Shown here one piece after another: positions 1 to 4,251 of a stretch of 5,414 bases of DNA. The first letter of the stretch is position 1; every line of letters starts with the position of its first letter. The notes under the pieces were generated by a model. It was not told the origin of the DNA. It ran no database searches and saw nothing but the letters and a program-made list of their open reading frames with translations. The position numbers were made by a program, and so were the translations under genes. Origin of the DNA: Kordiimonadaceae bacterium (GTDB taxonomy: Bacteria; Pseudomonadota; Alphaproteobacteria; Sphingomonadales; Emcibacteraceae). The stretch covers positions 1 through 5,414 of the forward strand of contig JABIPV010000282.1 in NCBI GenBank assembly GCA_018699075.1, written 5' to 3'.

Positions 1-278
1 ATAAAAATGTTTCAGATTTTGTGAAATTGAATGCGACAAGCTATGGTTTTATGGGCTTATTACACGACAATAATTATATTCCGCAAATTGTTAAAGGTAA
101 ATTTTCAATCTTGGATGAACTTGAAAATACATATCACACTGTTATTGAAATGGTTGAAGACAATGTTGTTGACTATAGCTTCATGAATTTACTTAATGAT
201 AAAGGTTATGTGCAAGTGAATGGAACTTACCAACTCGTAGCAGCTAACGATAATTTCATCGTAAAGAAAGCAGCTTAG
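1..278 (+). CDS. 44-residue-repeat small protein A with ssrA-like C-terminus (5' end outside the window)
   Basis: I do not recognise a named family. The frame is open from the first complete codon (position 3), so the GTG at 21 is probably internal. The upstream residues KNVSDFVKL align with the linker preceding the second motif of gene B and of gene C, so at least one further motif copy probably lies left of the window. Counting from the codon at position 3, two motif copies are visible: Y-G-F-M-G-L-L-H-D-N-N-Y-I-P (residues 14-27) and Y-S-F-M-N-L-L-N-D-K-G-Y-V (58-70), exactly 44 residues apart. The linker carries ELENTYH and EMVE, as in gene B. The protein is acidic, has no cysteine in the visible part, no signal peptide and no membrane segment. 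It ends LVAANDN-FIVKK-AA, resembling an alphaproteobacterial tmRNA tag. It stops with TAG and is followed by a strong hairpin. Coding status is well supported by the protein-level match to genes B and C; function is unknown. Confidence 0.85.
   Translation, partial: KNVSDFVKLNATSYGFMGLLHDNNYIPQIVKGKFSILDELENTYHTVIEMVEDNVVDYSFMNLLNDKGYVQVNGTYQLVAANDNFIVKKAA
42..218 (+). repeat. Two copies of the FMDLL-type motif in gene A
   Basis: The copies lie at 42-86 and 174-218, 132 bp (44 codons) apart. They are diverged: the D after F-M is G in the first copy and N in the second, and the final Y-V-P becomes Y-I-P and Y-V-Q. Codon choice also differs between copies, so the repetition is conserved as protein rather than as recent DNA duplication. 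Confidence 0.85.
234..275 (+). other. ssrA-like C-terminal tail of protein A
   Basis: The last 14 codons read LVAANDNFIVKKAA. AANDNF is identical to the start of the Caulobacter tmRNA tag (AANDNFAEEFAVAA), and the terminal AA matches the ClpX-recognised end. This is an ordinary open reading frame, not a tmRNA gene: there is no tRNA-like CCA end, and the same tail follows homologous coding sequence in two other genes here. Recognition by SspB and ClpXP is inferred. Confidence 0.6.
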
Positions 279-307
279 TATTTAATTCTATAAATAAACA
301 AAATTTA

Positions 308-360
308 AGCGGTTCCGCTGGATAATAATGAATGTTATCCACCGGGGCCGTTATTATTTA
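308..360 (+). terminator. Long stem-loop terminator after gene A
   Basis: An imperfect hairpin begins 29 bases after the gene A stop. GGATAA (320-325) pairs with TTATCC (335-340) around a 9-base loop. The stem continues outward through 308-319 against 341-352 with one C-C mismatch and a few G-U pairs. The 3' side runs into TTATTATTTATT. The U tract is interrupted by A, but stem length and position make it a good intrinsic terminator. Confidence 0.75.
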
Positions 361-572
361 TTAAATAGAATAAAAAAGGTATATATCATATACTTCTATG
401 ATCAACGTCAGATATTCGATAGTTATATATAAACGTAATTTATTGATGTTCTAATAAGAATTTCTTTATTTGAATAATTATAATTTGCAACGTAACCATA
501 GCTTTCTATGGATTTTAGTTCTATAACGCTTATTGAGTATTATATCATAACTGAAAACAGGAAGACGAATAA
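361..572 (+). promoter_or_regulatory. Upstream region of the 11-mer-repeat lipoprotein gene
   Basis: This AT-rich, non-coding stretch lies between the gene A terminator and the lipoprotein start. The only clear structure is a perfect inverted repeat, CCATAG-CTTT-CTATGG, at 496-511, about 60 bp before the start codon. It could be an operator or a small hairpin in the leader. A TTGCAA at 485-490 and TATTAT-like stretches near 538-543 are possible promoter pieces, but I see no convincing -35/-10 pair. Confidence 0.35.
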
Positions 573-935
573 ATGACTATTAAAAACACACTACTTACAA
601 CTGGCGTATCTATTATCGCTGTATTGAGCCTTTCATCATGTGGTGATAGCGGTGATAGTGGATCAAATGCTGCATCTGAAGCTGCATCTGCTACTGCTGA
701 GAGTTCATCATCAAGCATGGATTCTGCCACTACGCAAGCTGGTGACATGACTGACGCTGCTATGGAAAAAGCAGATGAAATGGTCGACGACGCAAAAGAA
801 AAAGCTGGCGAAATGATGGATGATGCACAAGATAAAGCAGCAGACATGGTTGAAGAAGCGAAAGAAGAAGGCGCAGATATGATGGATGCTGCTAAAGAAA
901 AAGCCGCTGGAATTGATATCACACCACCTCAATAA
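573..935 (+). CDS. Small lipoprotein with LEA-like 11-residue repeats
   Basis: This 120-residue protein has an N-terminal lipoprotein signal: a charged start (K4), a hydrophobic stretch (about residues 7-20) and the lipobox L20-S21-S22-C23. The mature chain would be lipidated on C23 and face the periplasm; D25 right after the Cys-Gly pair is weakly suggestive of inner-membrane retention, though the sorting rules differ among proteobacteria. Residues 24-52 are a low-complexity Ser/Ala/Gly linker. Residues 53-112 are five 11-residue repeats plus a partial one, approximately K-E-K-A-x-E-M-M-D-D-A. They predict a long, highly charged amphipathic helix. The pattern resembles group 3 LEA proteins (TAQAAKEKAGE) and apolipoprotein-like helices. 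The start is supported by AGGAAG (559-564) 8 bases before ATG. A stress-protective, membrane- or envelope-associated role is plausible but inferred. It could equally be a generic periplasmic spacer like other alanine-rich small lipoproteins. It appears monocistronic. Confidence 0.85.
   Translation: MTIKNTLLTTGVSIIAVLSLSSCGDSGDSGSNAASEAASATAESSSSSMDSATTQAGDMTDAAMEKADEMVDDAKEKAGEMMDDAQDKAADMVEEAKEEGADMMDAAKEKAAGIDITPPQ
729..908 (+). repeat. 11-codon tandem repeat inside the lipoprotein gene
   Basis: Five in-register 33-bp units cover residues 53-107: TTQAGDMTDAA, MEKADEMVDDA, KEKAGEMMDDA, QDKAADMVEEA and KEEGADMMDAA. A partial KEKAA follows. Met or Val at positions 7-8 and Ala at positions 4 and 11 recur, giving one hydrophobic stripe per three helical turns (11/3 periodicity). 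Confidence 0.85.
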
Positions 936-944
936 ATAATTGAT

Positions 945-976
945 ACGGGTGTAATTTTTATATAAATTACACCCGT
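945..976. terminator. 13-bp inverted repeat between convergent genes, probable bidirectional terminator
   Basis: ACGGGTGTAATTT (945-957) and AAATTACACCCGT (964-976) are perfect complements around a 6-base TTATAT loop. The repeat lies 10 bases after the lipoprotein stop and 66 bases beyond the stop of the minus-strand regulator. Neither flank has an uninterrupted T run (the minus-strand flank is ATCAATTATTTATT), so termination efficiency is uncertain. Confidence 0.6.
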
Positions 977-1041
977 AATAAATAATGAAATATTTAAAAA
1001 TTAGAATAACTGCTTCTTACCCAAAGCAGACAATAAAACAG

Positions 1042-1722
1042 CTATGTTTGTTTCTTAAACTTTGCGAAAATACTAAAGAGAAGCCAATTTGGAAACTGCT
1101 TTTTAATGTTTTCATTGCCACTTAGTTTAATTCGACCGCTTGTAAGTTCTGTTTTAAGGGGACGAATGCCACGCCATACTTCAGCCAAGGTCTTTATTTC
1201 TGTTTTAACAATTAGATCGCTTTCAAAGCCTGGCGGTTTTACACAAACATCCACGCTATCTTCTTCACAAACTAGCCAGAAAAACCTTTGGGTTTTTGGA
1301 GCGTCGGAAAATTCTATTTCCAAAACGGTTCTACCCGCTGGCATCTGACTGGTATCAATTCGTCTGTGCATTGCCCAAACCAACCAACCAGGGTCAAGAT
1401 CCTCTGGTGTTATATCTCTAGCCCATATTTGACCCCATTCACCAATTGCCCCTAAAACTATTTTTAATTCTCTACCTGCATCCGTAAGTAAATACTCATC
1501 ACCAGCCCCGTTATCTAAAGGTTTTTTTATTAATGCTCCCGCGAGCTCTAGCTGATCAAGTCGCTGTTTAAGTAGAGTTCCAGAAATTCTAGGAACACCA
1601 CGGCGAATATCATTAAACCTTCTGCTACCTGCATTAAGTTCTCTAACAATAAGTAACATCCATTTTTGTGTGAGGACTTCTGAGGCGAGAGCTATAGGGC
1701 AAAACTGACCAAAGGCAGACAT
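1042..1722 (-). CDS. HxlR-family transcriptional regulator with C-terminal SCP2-like domain
   Basis: This is a 226-residue cytoplasmic DNA-binding regulator. The N-terminal part (about 7-100) is an HxlR-type winged helix. It shows C8-P9 at the family's conserved N-terminal cysteine position, K20-W21, then L-x-x-G-x-R-R-F-x-D-I (29-39) and the recognition-helix region I-S-G-T-L-L-K-Q-R-L-x-x-L-E (46-59). Plain HxlR proteins are about 110-150 residues. The extra half (about 130-220) looks like an SCP2 sterol-carrier-type domain (W-R-G-I-R-P-L near 182, a late S-G-N-E segment and W-L-L-F-S-I-F), as in other HxlR-SCP2 fusions, and may bind a hydrophobic ligand. C8 could sense oxidants or electrophiles, as in HypR- and YodB-type members, but that is inference. 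GGAG lies 8 bases upstream of ATG. It is divergent from the cupin gene at 1881 and probably controls it and itself. Confidence 0.85.
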   Translation of the reverse strand: MSAFGQFCPIALASEVLTQKWMLLIVRELNAGSRRFNDIRRGVPRISGTLLKQRLDQLELAGALIKKPLDNGAGDEYLLTDAGRELKIVLGAIGEWGQIWARDITPEDLDPGWLVWAMHRRIDTSQMPAGRTVLEIEFSDAPKTQRFFWLVCEEDSVDVCVKPPGFESDLIVKTEIKTLAEVWRGIRPLKTELTSGRIKLSGNENIKKQFPNWLLFSIFAKFKKQT

Positions 1723-1747
1723 ATTGAGTTCTCCGTATTGTTTAGGT

Positions 1748-1811
1748 GTCTTCTAGTCAACCTTAGTTGCTCAATGAAATCAAGTCCAGATTATTGACTT
1801 GATCGGAAGAC
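1748..1811. promoter_or_regulatory. Nested inverted repeats in the divergent intergenic region, candidate HxlR operator
   Basis: A perfect 8-bp inverted repeat, ATCAAGTC (1779-1786) and GACTTGAT (1796-1803), has a 9-base spacer, giving 17-bp centre-to-centre spacing. Outside it are GTCTTC (1748-1753) with GAAGAC (1806-1811) and AGTCAA (1755-1760) with TTGACT (1794-1799). TTGACT has -35 character toward the cupin gene, but no good -10 lies 16-18 bp beyond it. A winged-helix dimer binding here would sit over the promoter of one or both genes. The inverted repeats are seen directly; the operator role is inferred from position. Confidence 0.5.
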
Positions 1812-1866
1812 CTCTACGACTAATCTGAGTTTAACGGATTTAGACTTTAAACAAAAAATACCTTAA

Positions 1867-1872
1867 AAGGAG
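1867..1872 (+). promoter_or_regulatory. Strong ribosome binding site that fixes the GTG start at 1881
   Basis: AAGGAG is followed by an 8-base spacer and GTG. Starting here also gives an intact twin-arginine signal directly after five residues. No ATG with comparable spacing precedes the conserved N-terminal region. Confidence 0.8.
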
Positions 1873-1880
1873 ATCGTAAA

Positions 1881-2564
1881 GTGACTTTAAATTTAACACG
1901 CAGAAATGTTTTAATAGCAGGAGCAGCAGCAATGGCAACATCGACAACAATGGCAAAAGCACAAGAAATTCCGAGTAAAACGCGTGTTACTCTTGGACAA
2001 GGAAAATCTATACCATTTGATAGAGACAGGTTTGTTGAAGATTGCATTAAAGCTCACATGGAAACGGATGCGAGATCAGCGGTCAGGGAAGTGTTGGCAA
2101 GGGCTGTATCAGATCATAGCGCTGTTTTAAACGGTCTGGGAGACCCATCAAAGGCAGGTTTAGATGTACTCTTAAGTTCTCCAACTCTAACTATCTTCGC
2201 TGCAGCATGGACCCCTCAAATGAATTTGCTACCTCATGATCATGAAATGTGGGCCTTGATTGGTATATATACAGGAAGGGAAGATAATATTTTATGGCGT
2301 CAAGGTGAGTACGGGATTGAGGCGTGCGCCGCAAATTGTCTATTTGAAGGGGATGTTGCTACATTGGAAGCTGATGCTATTCATTCTGTAACCAACCCGC
2401 TTCTTCGCTTCACGGGTGGTATTCATATATATGGTGGTGATTTCTTCGGAACATCCCGGCATCAATGGGACCCTGAGACGCTAAAAGTTGAACCATCAGA
2501 TGGTGATGTTATCCGTGCAATGTTTGCGCGTGAAAATGAACGTTACAGTAAAGTTTGCATATAA
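1881..2564 (+). CDS. Tat-exported cysteine-dioxygenase-like cupin protein
   Basis: This 227-residue protein has a twin-arginine signal: T6-R7-R8-N9-V10-L11-I12, then an Ala-rich hydrophobic stretch and a likely cleavage site A25-K26-A27. The mature part resembles the predicted metal-dependent double-stranded beta-helix proteins related to cysteine dioxygenase. It has an N-terminal helical part with V-R-E-V-L-A-R-A-V (68-76), then S-P-T-L-T (100-104) and P-H-D-H-E-M-W-A-L-I-G-I-Y-x-G (118-132). These are followed by G-D-V (157-159), I-H-S-V-T-N-P (167-173) and H-I-Y-G-G-D-F-F (182-189). H119, H121 and H168 are the expected three metal ligands, and all are present. Family members known to me lack a signal peptide, so a periplasmic version is unusual. 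Substrate is unknown; a thiol or small organic acid would fit the fold. It starts with GTG and is likely controlled by the divergent HxlR regulator. No clear terminator follows. Confidence 0.8.
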   Translation: MTLNLTRRNVLIAGAAAMATSTTMAKAQEIPSKTRVTLGQGKSIPFDRDRFVEDCIKAHMETDARSAVREVLARAVSDHSAVLNGLGDPSKAGLDVLLSSPTLTIFAAAWTPQMNLLPHDHEMWALIGIYTGREDNILWRQGEYGIEACAANCLFEGDVATLEADAIHSVTNPLLRFTGGIHIYGGDFFGTSRHQWDPETLKVEPSDGDVIRAMFARENERYSKVCI

Positions 2565-2725
2565 CAAATTGTAAGCATGCGTATGAAACGTTTATGTCTA
2601 TAATTTAATCTCGCTAATCTTATTTTATGAATCTCAAAAATAACTAAATTTATCTTTTTTAAGAGAAGTTAGGGATTACATTTAAATGCGATTGCGCACG
2701 TTTTATTTTCGATTTTTCATTTTTT

Positions 2726-2751
2726 TTGCGATAAGCCGTATTTATTTTGCG
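2726..2751 (+). promoter_or_regulatory. Paired TTGCG element upstream of gene B
   Basis: TTGCGA-x-AA, then CGTATTT, then TTTTGCG. The TTGCG boxes start 21 bp apart, two helical turns. The same arrangement, with nearly all bases identical apart from one base of spacing, occurs at 4116-4140 before gene C. The box nearer the gene ends about 20 bp before the candidate -35, a position suited to an activator. The binding factor is unknown. Confidence 0.55.
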
Positions 2752-2771
2752 GCAGGCCGCATCCCGCGCTA

Positions 2772-2800
2772 TTGCTTGTGTTATGAGGGCTGGGTATATT
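2772..2800 (+). promoter_or_regulatory. Candidate sigma70-type core promoter of gene B
   Basis: TTGCTT (2772-2777) and TATATT (2795-2800) are separated by 17 bases. That gives an untranslated leader of roughly 85-90 bases before the ATG at 2895. It is the best -35/-10 pair in this intergenic region, but it is not preserved base for base upstream of gene C. Confidence 0.45.
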
Positions 2801-2894
2801 TAATCCATGGAAACGATGAACGGCTCCACAGAAATTTAAATAAAATTAAACGAAACAAAACGAATTTTAATTCAGCAGATTTAAGGATAGATCA

Positions 2895-3287
2895 ATGACT
2901 ACATTATTAACAACATATAGCTTCATGGATCTGTTGAAGGATTATAATTATGTCCCAGAAACAGACCATAGTAAAAACGTATTTTTAACAAAAGTTCAAG
3001 GTGCTTTTAACCGCGCAACGAATTACTTAAAGCTAACGTCAACTGGTTATGATTTCATGGATTTACTAAAAGACAATGGTTATGTTCCAGAAATTATTGA
3101 AGATGAAACTTCAATCGCCCTTGAGATCGAAAACACATATCATAATATCGTTAAAATGGTTGAGATTGAGATTGCAGAATATGACTTCATGGATTTACTA
3201 CGTGATAAAGGTTATGTGCCAACAGATGCACCTTATCCGCTCGTCGCCGCTAATGATAATGATATCAGCGACAAAAAAGCAGCTTAA
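2895..3287 (+). CDS. 44-residue-repeat small protein B with ssrA-like C-terminus
   Basis: This 130-residue protein is the most complete family member here; I do not recognise a named family. Three motif copies, Y-x-F-M-D-L-L-[KR]-D-x-x-Y-V-P, begin at residues 8, 52 and 96, exactly 44 apart. The linkers are 29 residues. The second contains L-E-I-E-N-T-Y-H-N-I-V-K-M-V and looks helical; the first keeps only weak traces of it. The chain is acidic and cysteine-free, with no signal peptide or membrane segment, so it should be cytoplasmic. The C-terminus is LVAANDN-DISDKK-AA. The N-terminal 26 residues are almost the same as in protein C. The start is supported by AAGGA (2883-2887) and by agreement with gene C (both begin MTTL). 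The gene stands alone between its own promoter region and a strong terminator. A role as a short-lived multivalent binding protein or adaptor is inference. Confidence 0.88.
   Translation: MTTLLTTYSFMDLLKDYNYVPETDHSKNVFLTKVQGAFNRATNYLKLTSTGYDFMDLLKDNGYVPEIIEDETSIALEIENTYHNIVKMVEIEIAEYDFMDLLRDKGYVPTDAPYPLVAANDNDISDKKAA
2916..3224 (+). repeat. Three FMDLL-type motif copies in gene B
   Basis: The copies lie at 2916-2960, 3048-3092 and 3180-3224, each 132 bp from the next. Near-invariant positions are F3, M4, L6, L7, D9, Y12 and V13 of the motif. The third copy ends in T rather than E after Y-V-P and leads into the C-terminal tail. Confidence 0.9.
3240..3284 (+). other. ssrA-like C-terminal tail of protein B
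   Basis: The last 15 codons read LVAANDNDISDKKAA. The AANDN core and the terminal AA are kept, while the six residues between them differ from those of proteins A and C. That is the pattern expected if only the SspB-binding core and the ClpX-binding end are under selection. Confidence 0.6.
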
Positions 3288-3309
3288 AAAAATCTAAATT
3301 TGGTGTATA

Positions 3310-3345
3310 AGCCGGCAGTTGATGTTTCAACTGCCGGCTTTTTTA
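3310..3345 (+). terminator. Rho-independent terminator of gene B
   Basis: AGCCGGCAGTTGA (3310-3322) and TCAACTGCCGGCT (3327-3339) form a perfect 13-bp stem with a 4-base TGTT loop, followed by a run of six T. It lies 22 bases after the stop codon. The T run serves the plus strand only, although the stem also lies just beyond the stop of the minus-strand DUF2799 gene. Confidence 0.95.
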
Positions 3346-3355
3346 TGTGAAAAGA

Positions 3356-3994
3356 TCAAACGCCGCCAGGGTATTTCGGAGCGATGCTTGCGCTATAAGC
3401 TTCAAGGTCATGATGCGCTGCATCAAGGTCTGCTTGTATTTGAGGGATGCTTGCTTGAATACGGCCACGGTCTTCTGCCATATTTTTTAATTCAAGTGCA
3501 TAATCAATGCGTTCTTGGTTGGTCATCTGCGCAGTAGCTAAAGTGAGGGTGTTATCTATAATTAATTGCTCTAAGGCATCAACATCTACATGGGCGGTGG
3601 CGAGGGTATCTTCTAACTGGTTCAGATAAATTCTTCTATCACGCAGGCCACTGCCATCCTGATAAGCGACAAGAAAGACTTCTTCAAGTTCCGGGGGACA
3701 GACATATTCGTAGCGTACACCACGCGAACCAAGGTCAAAACCACGCCGTGGCCGACAAAAAGTCTGTAGTCCGTCACTGCGGCCCAACAAATATTGATTT
3801 AAATCTGGTGCAACGCCATGTTCTGCACACGCTTCACCACGTTTGGAAAGCCATTGTTCACCGCGTCCTAGGCTACCGTCTTCATAACCAATGGTTCGCC
3901 AATCAGCGATCAGGCATTGATCTTTATTCATTGTCGTCGCACAGGCAGACAATAATAATAATGCGGGCAGGATAAGCCATAAACTATTCTTCAT
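3356..3994 (-). CDS. DUF2799 family lipoprotein
   Basis: This 212-residue protein has a type II signal peptide: K2, a hydrophobic run of Leu, Ile and Ala, and the lipobox L-S-A-C with the lipidated Cys at residue 18. The DUF2799 pattern follows: C-L-I-A-D-W-R-T-I-G-Y-E-D-G, then E-A-C-A-E-H-G-V-x-P-D, Y-L-L-G-R-S-D-G-L, F-C-R-P, and Y-E-Y-V-C-P. Four spaced cysteines in the mature region could form disulfides in the periplasm. The C-terminal third (from about residue 125) is Gln-, Leu- and charge-rich and looks like a coiled coil, as in relatives. No biochemical function is established for the family to my knowledge. An in-frame ATG at 4006 would add four residues (MENL). I prefer 3994 because GGAG sits 6 bases before it, while 4006 has no ribosome binding site. 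Confidence 0.85.
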   Translation of the reverse strand: MKNSLWLILPALLLLSACATTMNKDQCLIADWRTIGYEDGSLGRGEQWLSKRGEACAEHGVAPDLNQYLLGRSDGLQTFCRPRRGFDLGSRGVRYEYVCPPELEEVFLVAYQDGSGLRDRRIYLNQLEDTLATAHVDVDALEQLIIDNTLTLATAQMTNQERIDYALELKNMAEDRGRIQASIPQIQADLDAAHHDLEAYSASIAPKYPGGV

Positions 3995-4000
3995 TAAATT

Positions 4001-4004
4001 CTCC
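4001..4004 (-). promoter_or_regulatory. Ribosome binding site deciding the DUF2799 start
   Basis: On the minus strand GGAG is followed by AATTTA and ATG (3994). The site overlaps the alternative ATG at 4006, which makes that earlier start unlikely. Confidence 0.65.
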
Positions 4005-4115
4005 ATTTCGATGACACTATCGCAGAGAGGAGTTAAAAGAGAGTAAAATAATATTAGAAATATCAGTTTATTAAACTTGAAGATTTATGGGTATTTTTAG
4101 TCAAATTAGCCATTA

Positions 4116-4140
4116 TTGCGACAAAGCGTATTTTTTTGCG
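4116..4140 (+). promoter_or_regulatory. Paired TTGCG element upstream of gene C
   Basis: TTGCGA-x-AA, then CGTATTT, then TTTTGCG, with boxes starting 20 bp apart. It matches the element at 2726-2751 before gene B and lies 112 bp before the gene C start. It sits in the divergent gap shared with the DUF2799 lipoprotein gene, so it could in principle also act on that gene. However, gene B has the same element without a divergent neighbour, which argues that it serves the repeat-protein genes. Confidence 0.55.
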
Positions 4141-4200
4141 ATGAAGGGGCGCAGGGAGTTCTTGTACCCAGACGTATTATGACTATCTGGAATATATGGA

Positions 4201-4213
4201 CGTGATGATCACG
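4201..4213 (+). promoter_or_regulatory. Short palindrome in the gene C leader
   Basis: CGTGAT-G-ATCACG is a perfect 6+6 inverted repeat centred about 45 bases before the gene C start. The corresponding part of the gene B leader keeps ATGGA and a GATGA but not the palindrome. It could be a gene-C-specific operator or chance; evidence is limited to symmetry. Confidence 0.3.
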
Positions 4214-4251
4214 CCAGCAGACTTAAAAAATAATACTAATAGGATGAAAAA

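Larger units (their letters stand above)
2565..2894 (+). promoter_or_regulatory. 330-bp non-coding region carrying the promoter and leader of gene B
   Basis: I see no convincing gene here. The first half (2565-2685) is featureless AT-rich DNA without a clear terminator for the upstream cupin gene. From about 2690 it contains TTGCG boxes (2692-2696, 2726-2730, 2747-2751), a candidate core promoter (2772-2800) and an AT-rich leader. The region from 2726 to about 2831 resembles 4116-4220 upstream of gene C. AAGGA at 2883-2887 is the ribosome binding site of gene B, 7 bases before its ATG. Confidence 0.6.

Noticed and set aside
234..278. tmRNA (ssrA) gene fragment suggested by the AANDN sequence
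   Set aside because: The peptide is at the end of a longer homologous protein in three separate genes, and no tRNA-like acceptor structure or pseudoknot region is visible nearby.
545..932. Two minus-strand open frames (545-922 and 711-932) opposite the lipoprotein gene
   Set aside because: They are shadows caused by the regular 11-codon repeat on the plus strand; the plus frame has a lipobox, a ribosome site and repeat logic that these lack.
2837..2852. CtrA-type site (TTAA, spacer, TTAA) in the gene B leader
   Set aside because: The spacing is 6 rather than 7 bases and the surrounding DNA is so AT-rich that such pairs are expected by chance.
2686..2898. 70-residue open frame overlapping the gene B start by an ATGA junction
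   Set aside because: It lies over the TTGCG pair and the candidate promoter of gene B, has a biased Phe/Arg composition typical of translated AT-rich DNA, has a poor ribosome site, and has no counterpart in the homologous region upstream of gene C.
2895..3287. Multi-core RiPP precursor peptide, suggested by the repeated motif
   Set aside because: Units are long (44 residues) with helical linkers, no Cys or Ser/Thr-rich cores, no protease sites between units, and no modifying enzyme or exporter in the window.
3076..3297. Plus-strand open frame inside gene B in another frame
   Set aside because: The gene B frame is supported by paralogues and by the 44-residue register; this frame has no similarity to anything in genes A or C.
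3748..3975. Plus-strand open frame opposite the DUF2799 gene
   Set aside because: It is antisense to a gene with a clear lipobox and family motifs, with no supporting ribosome site.
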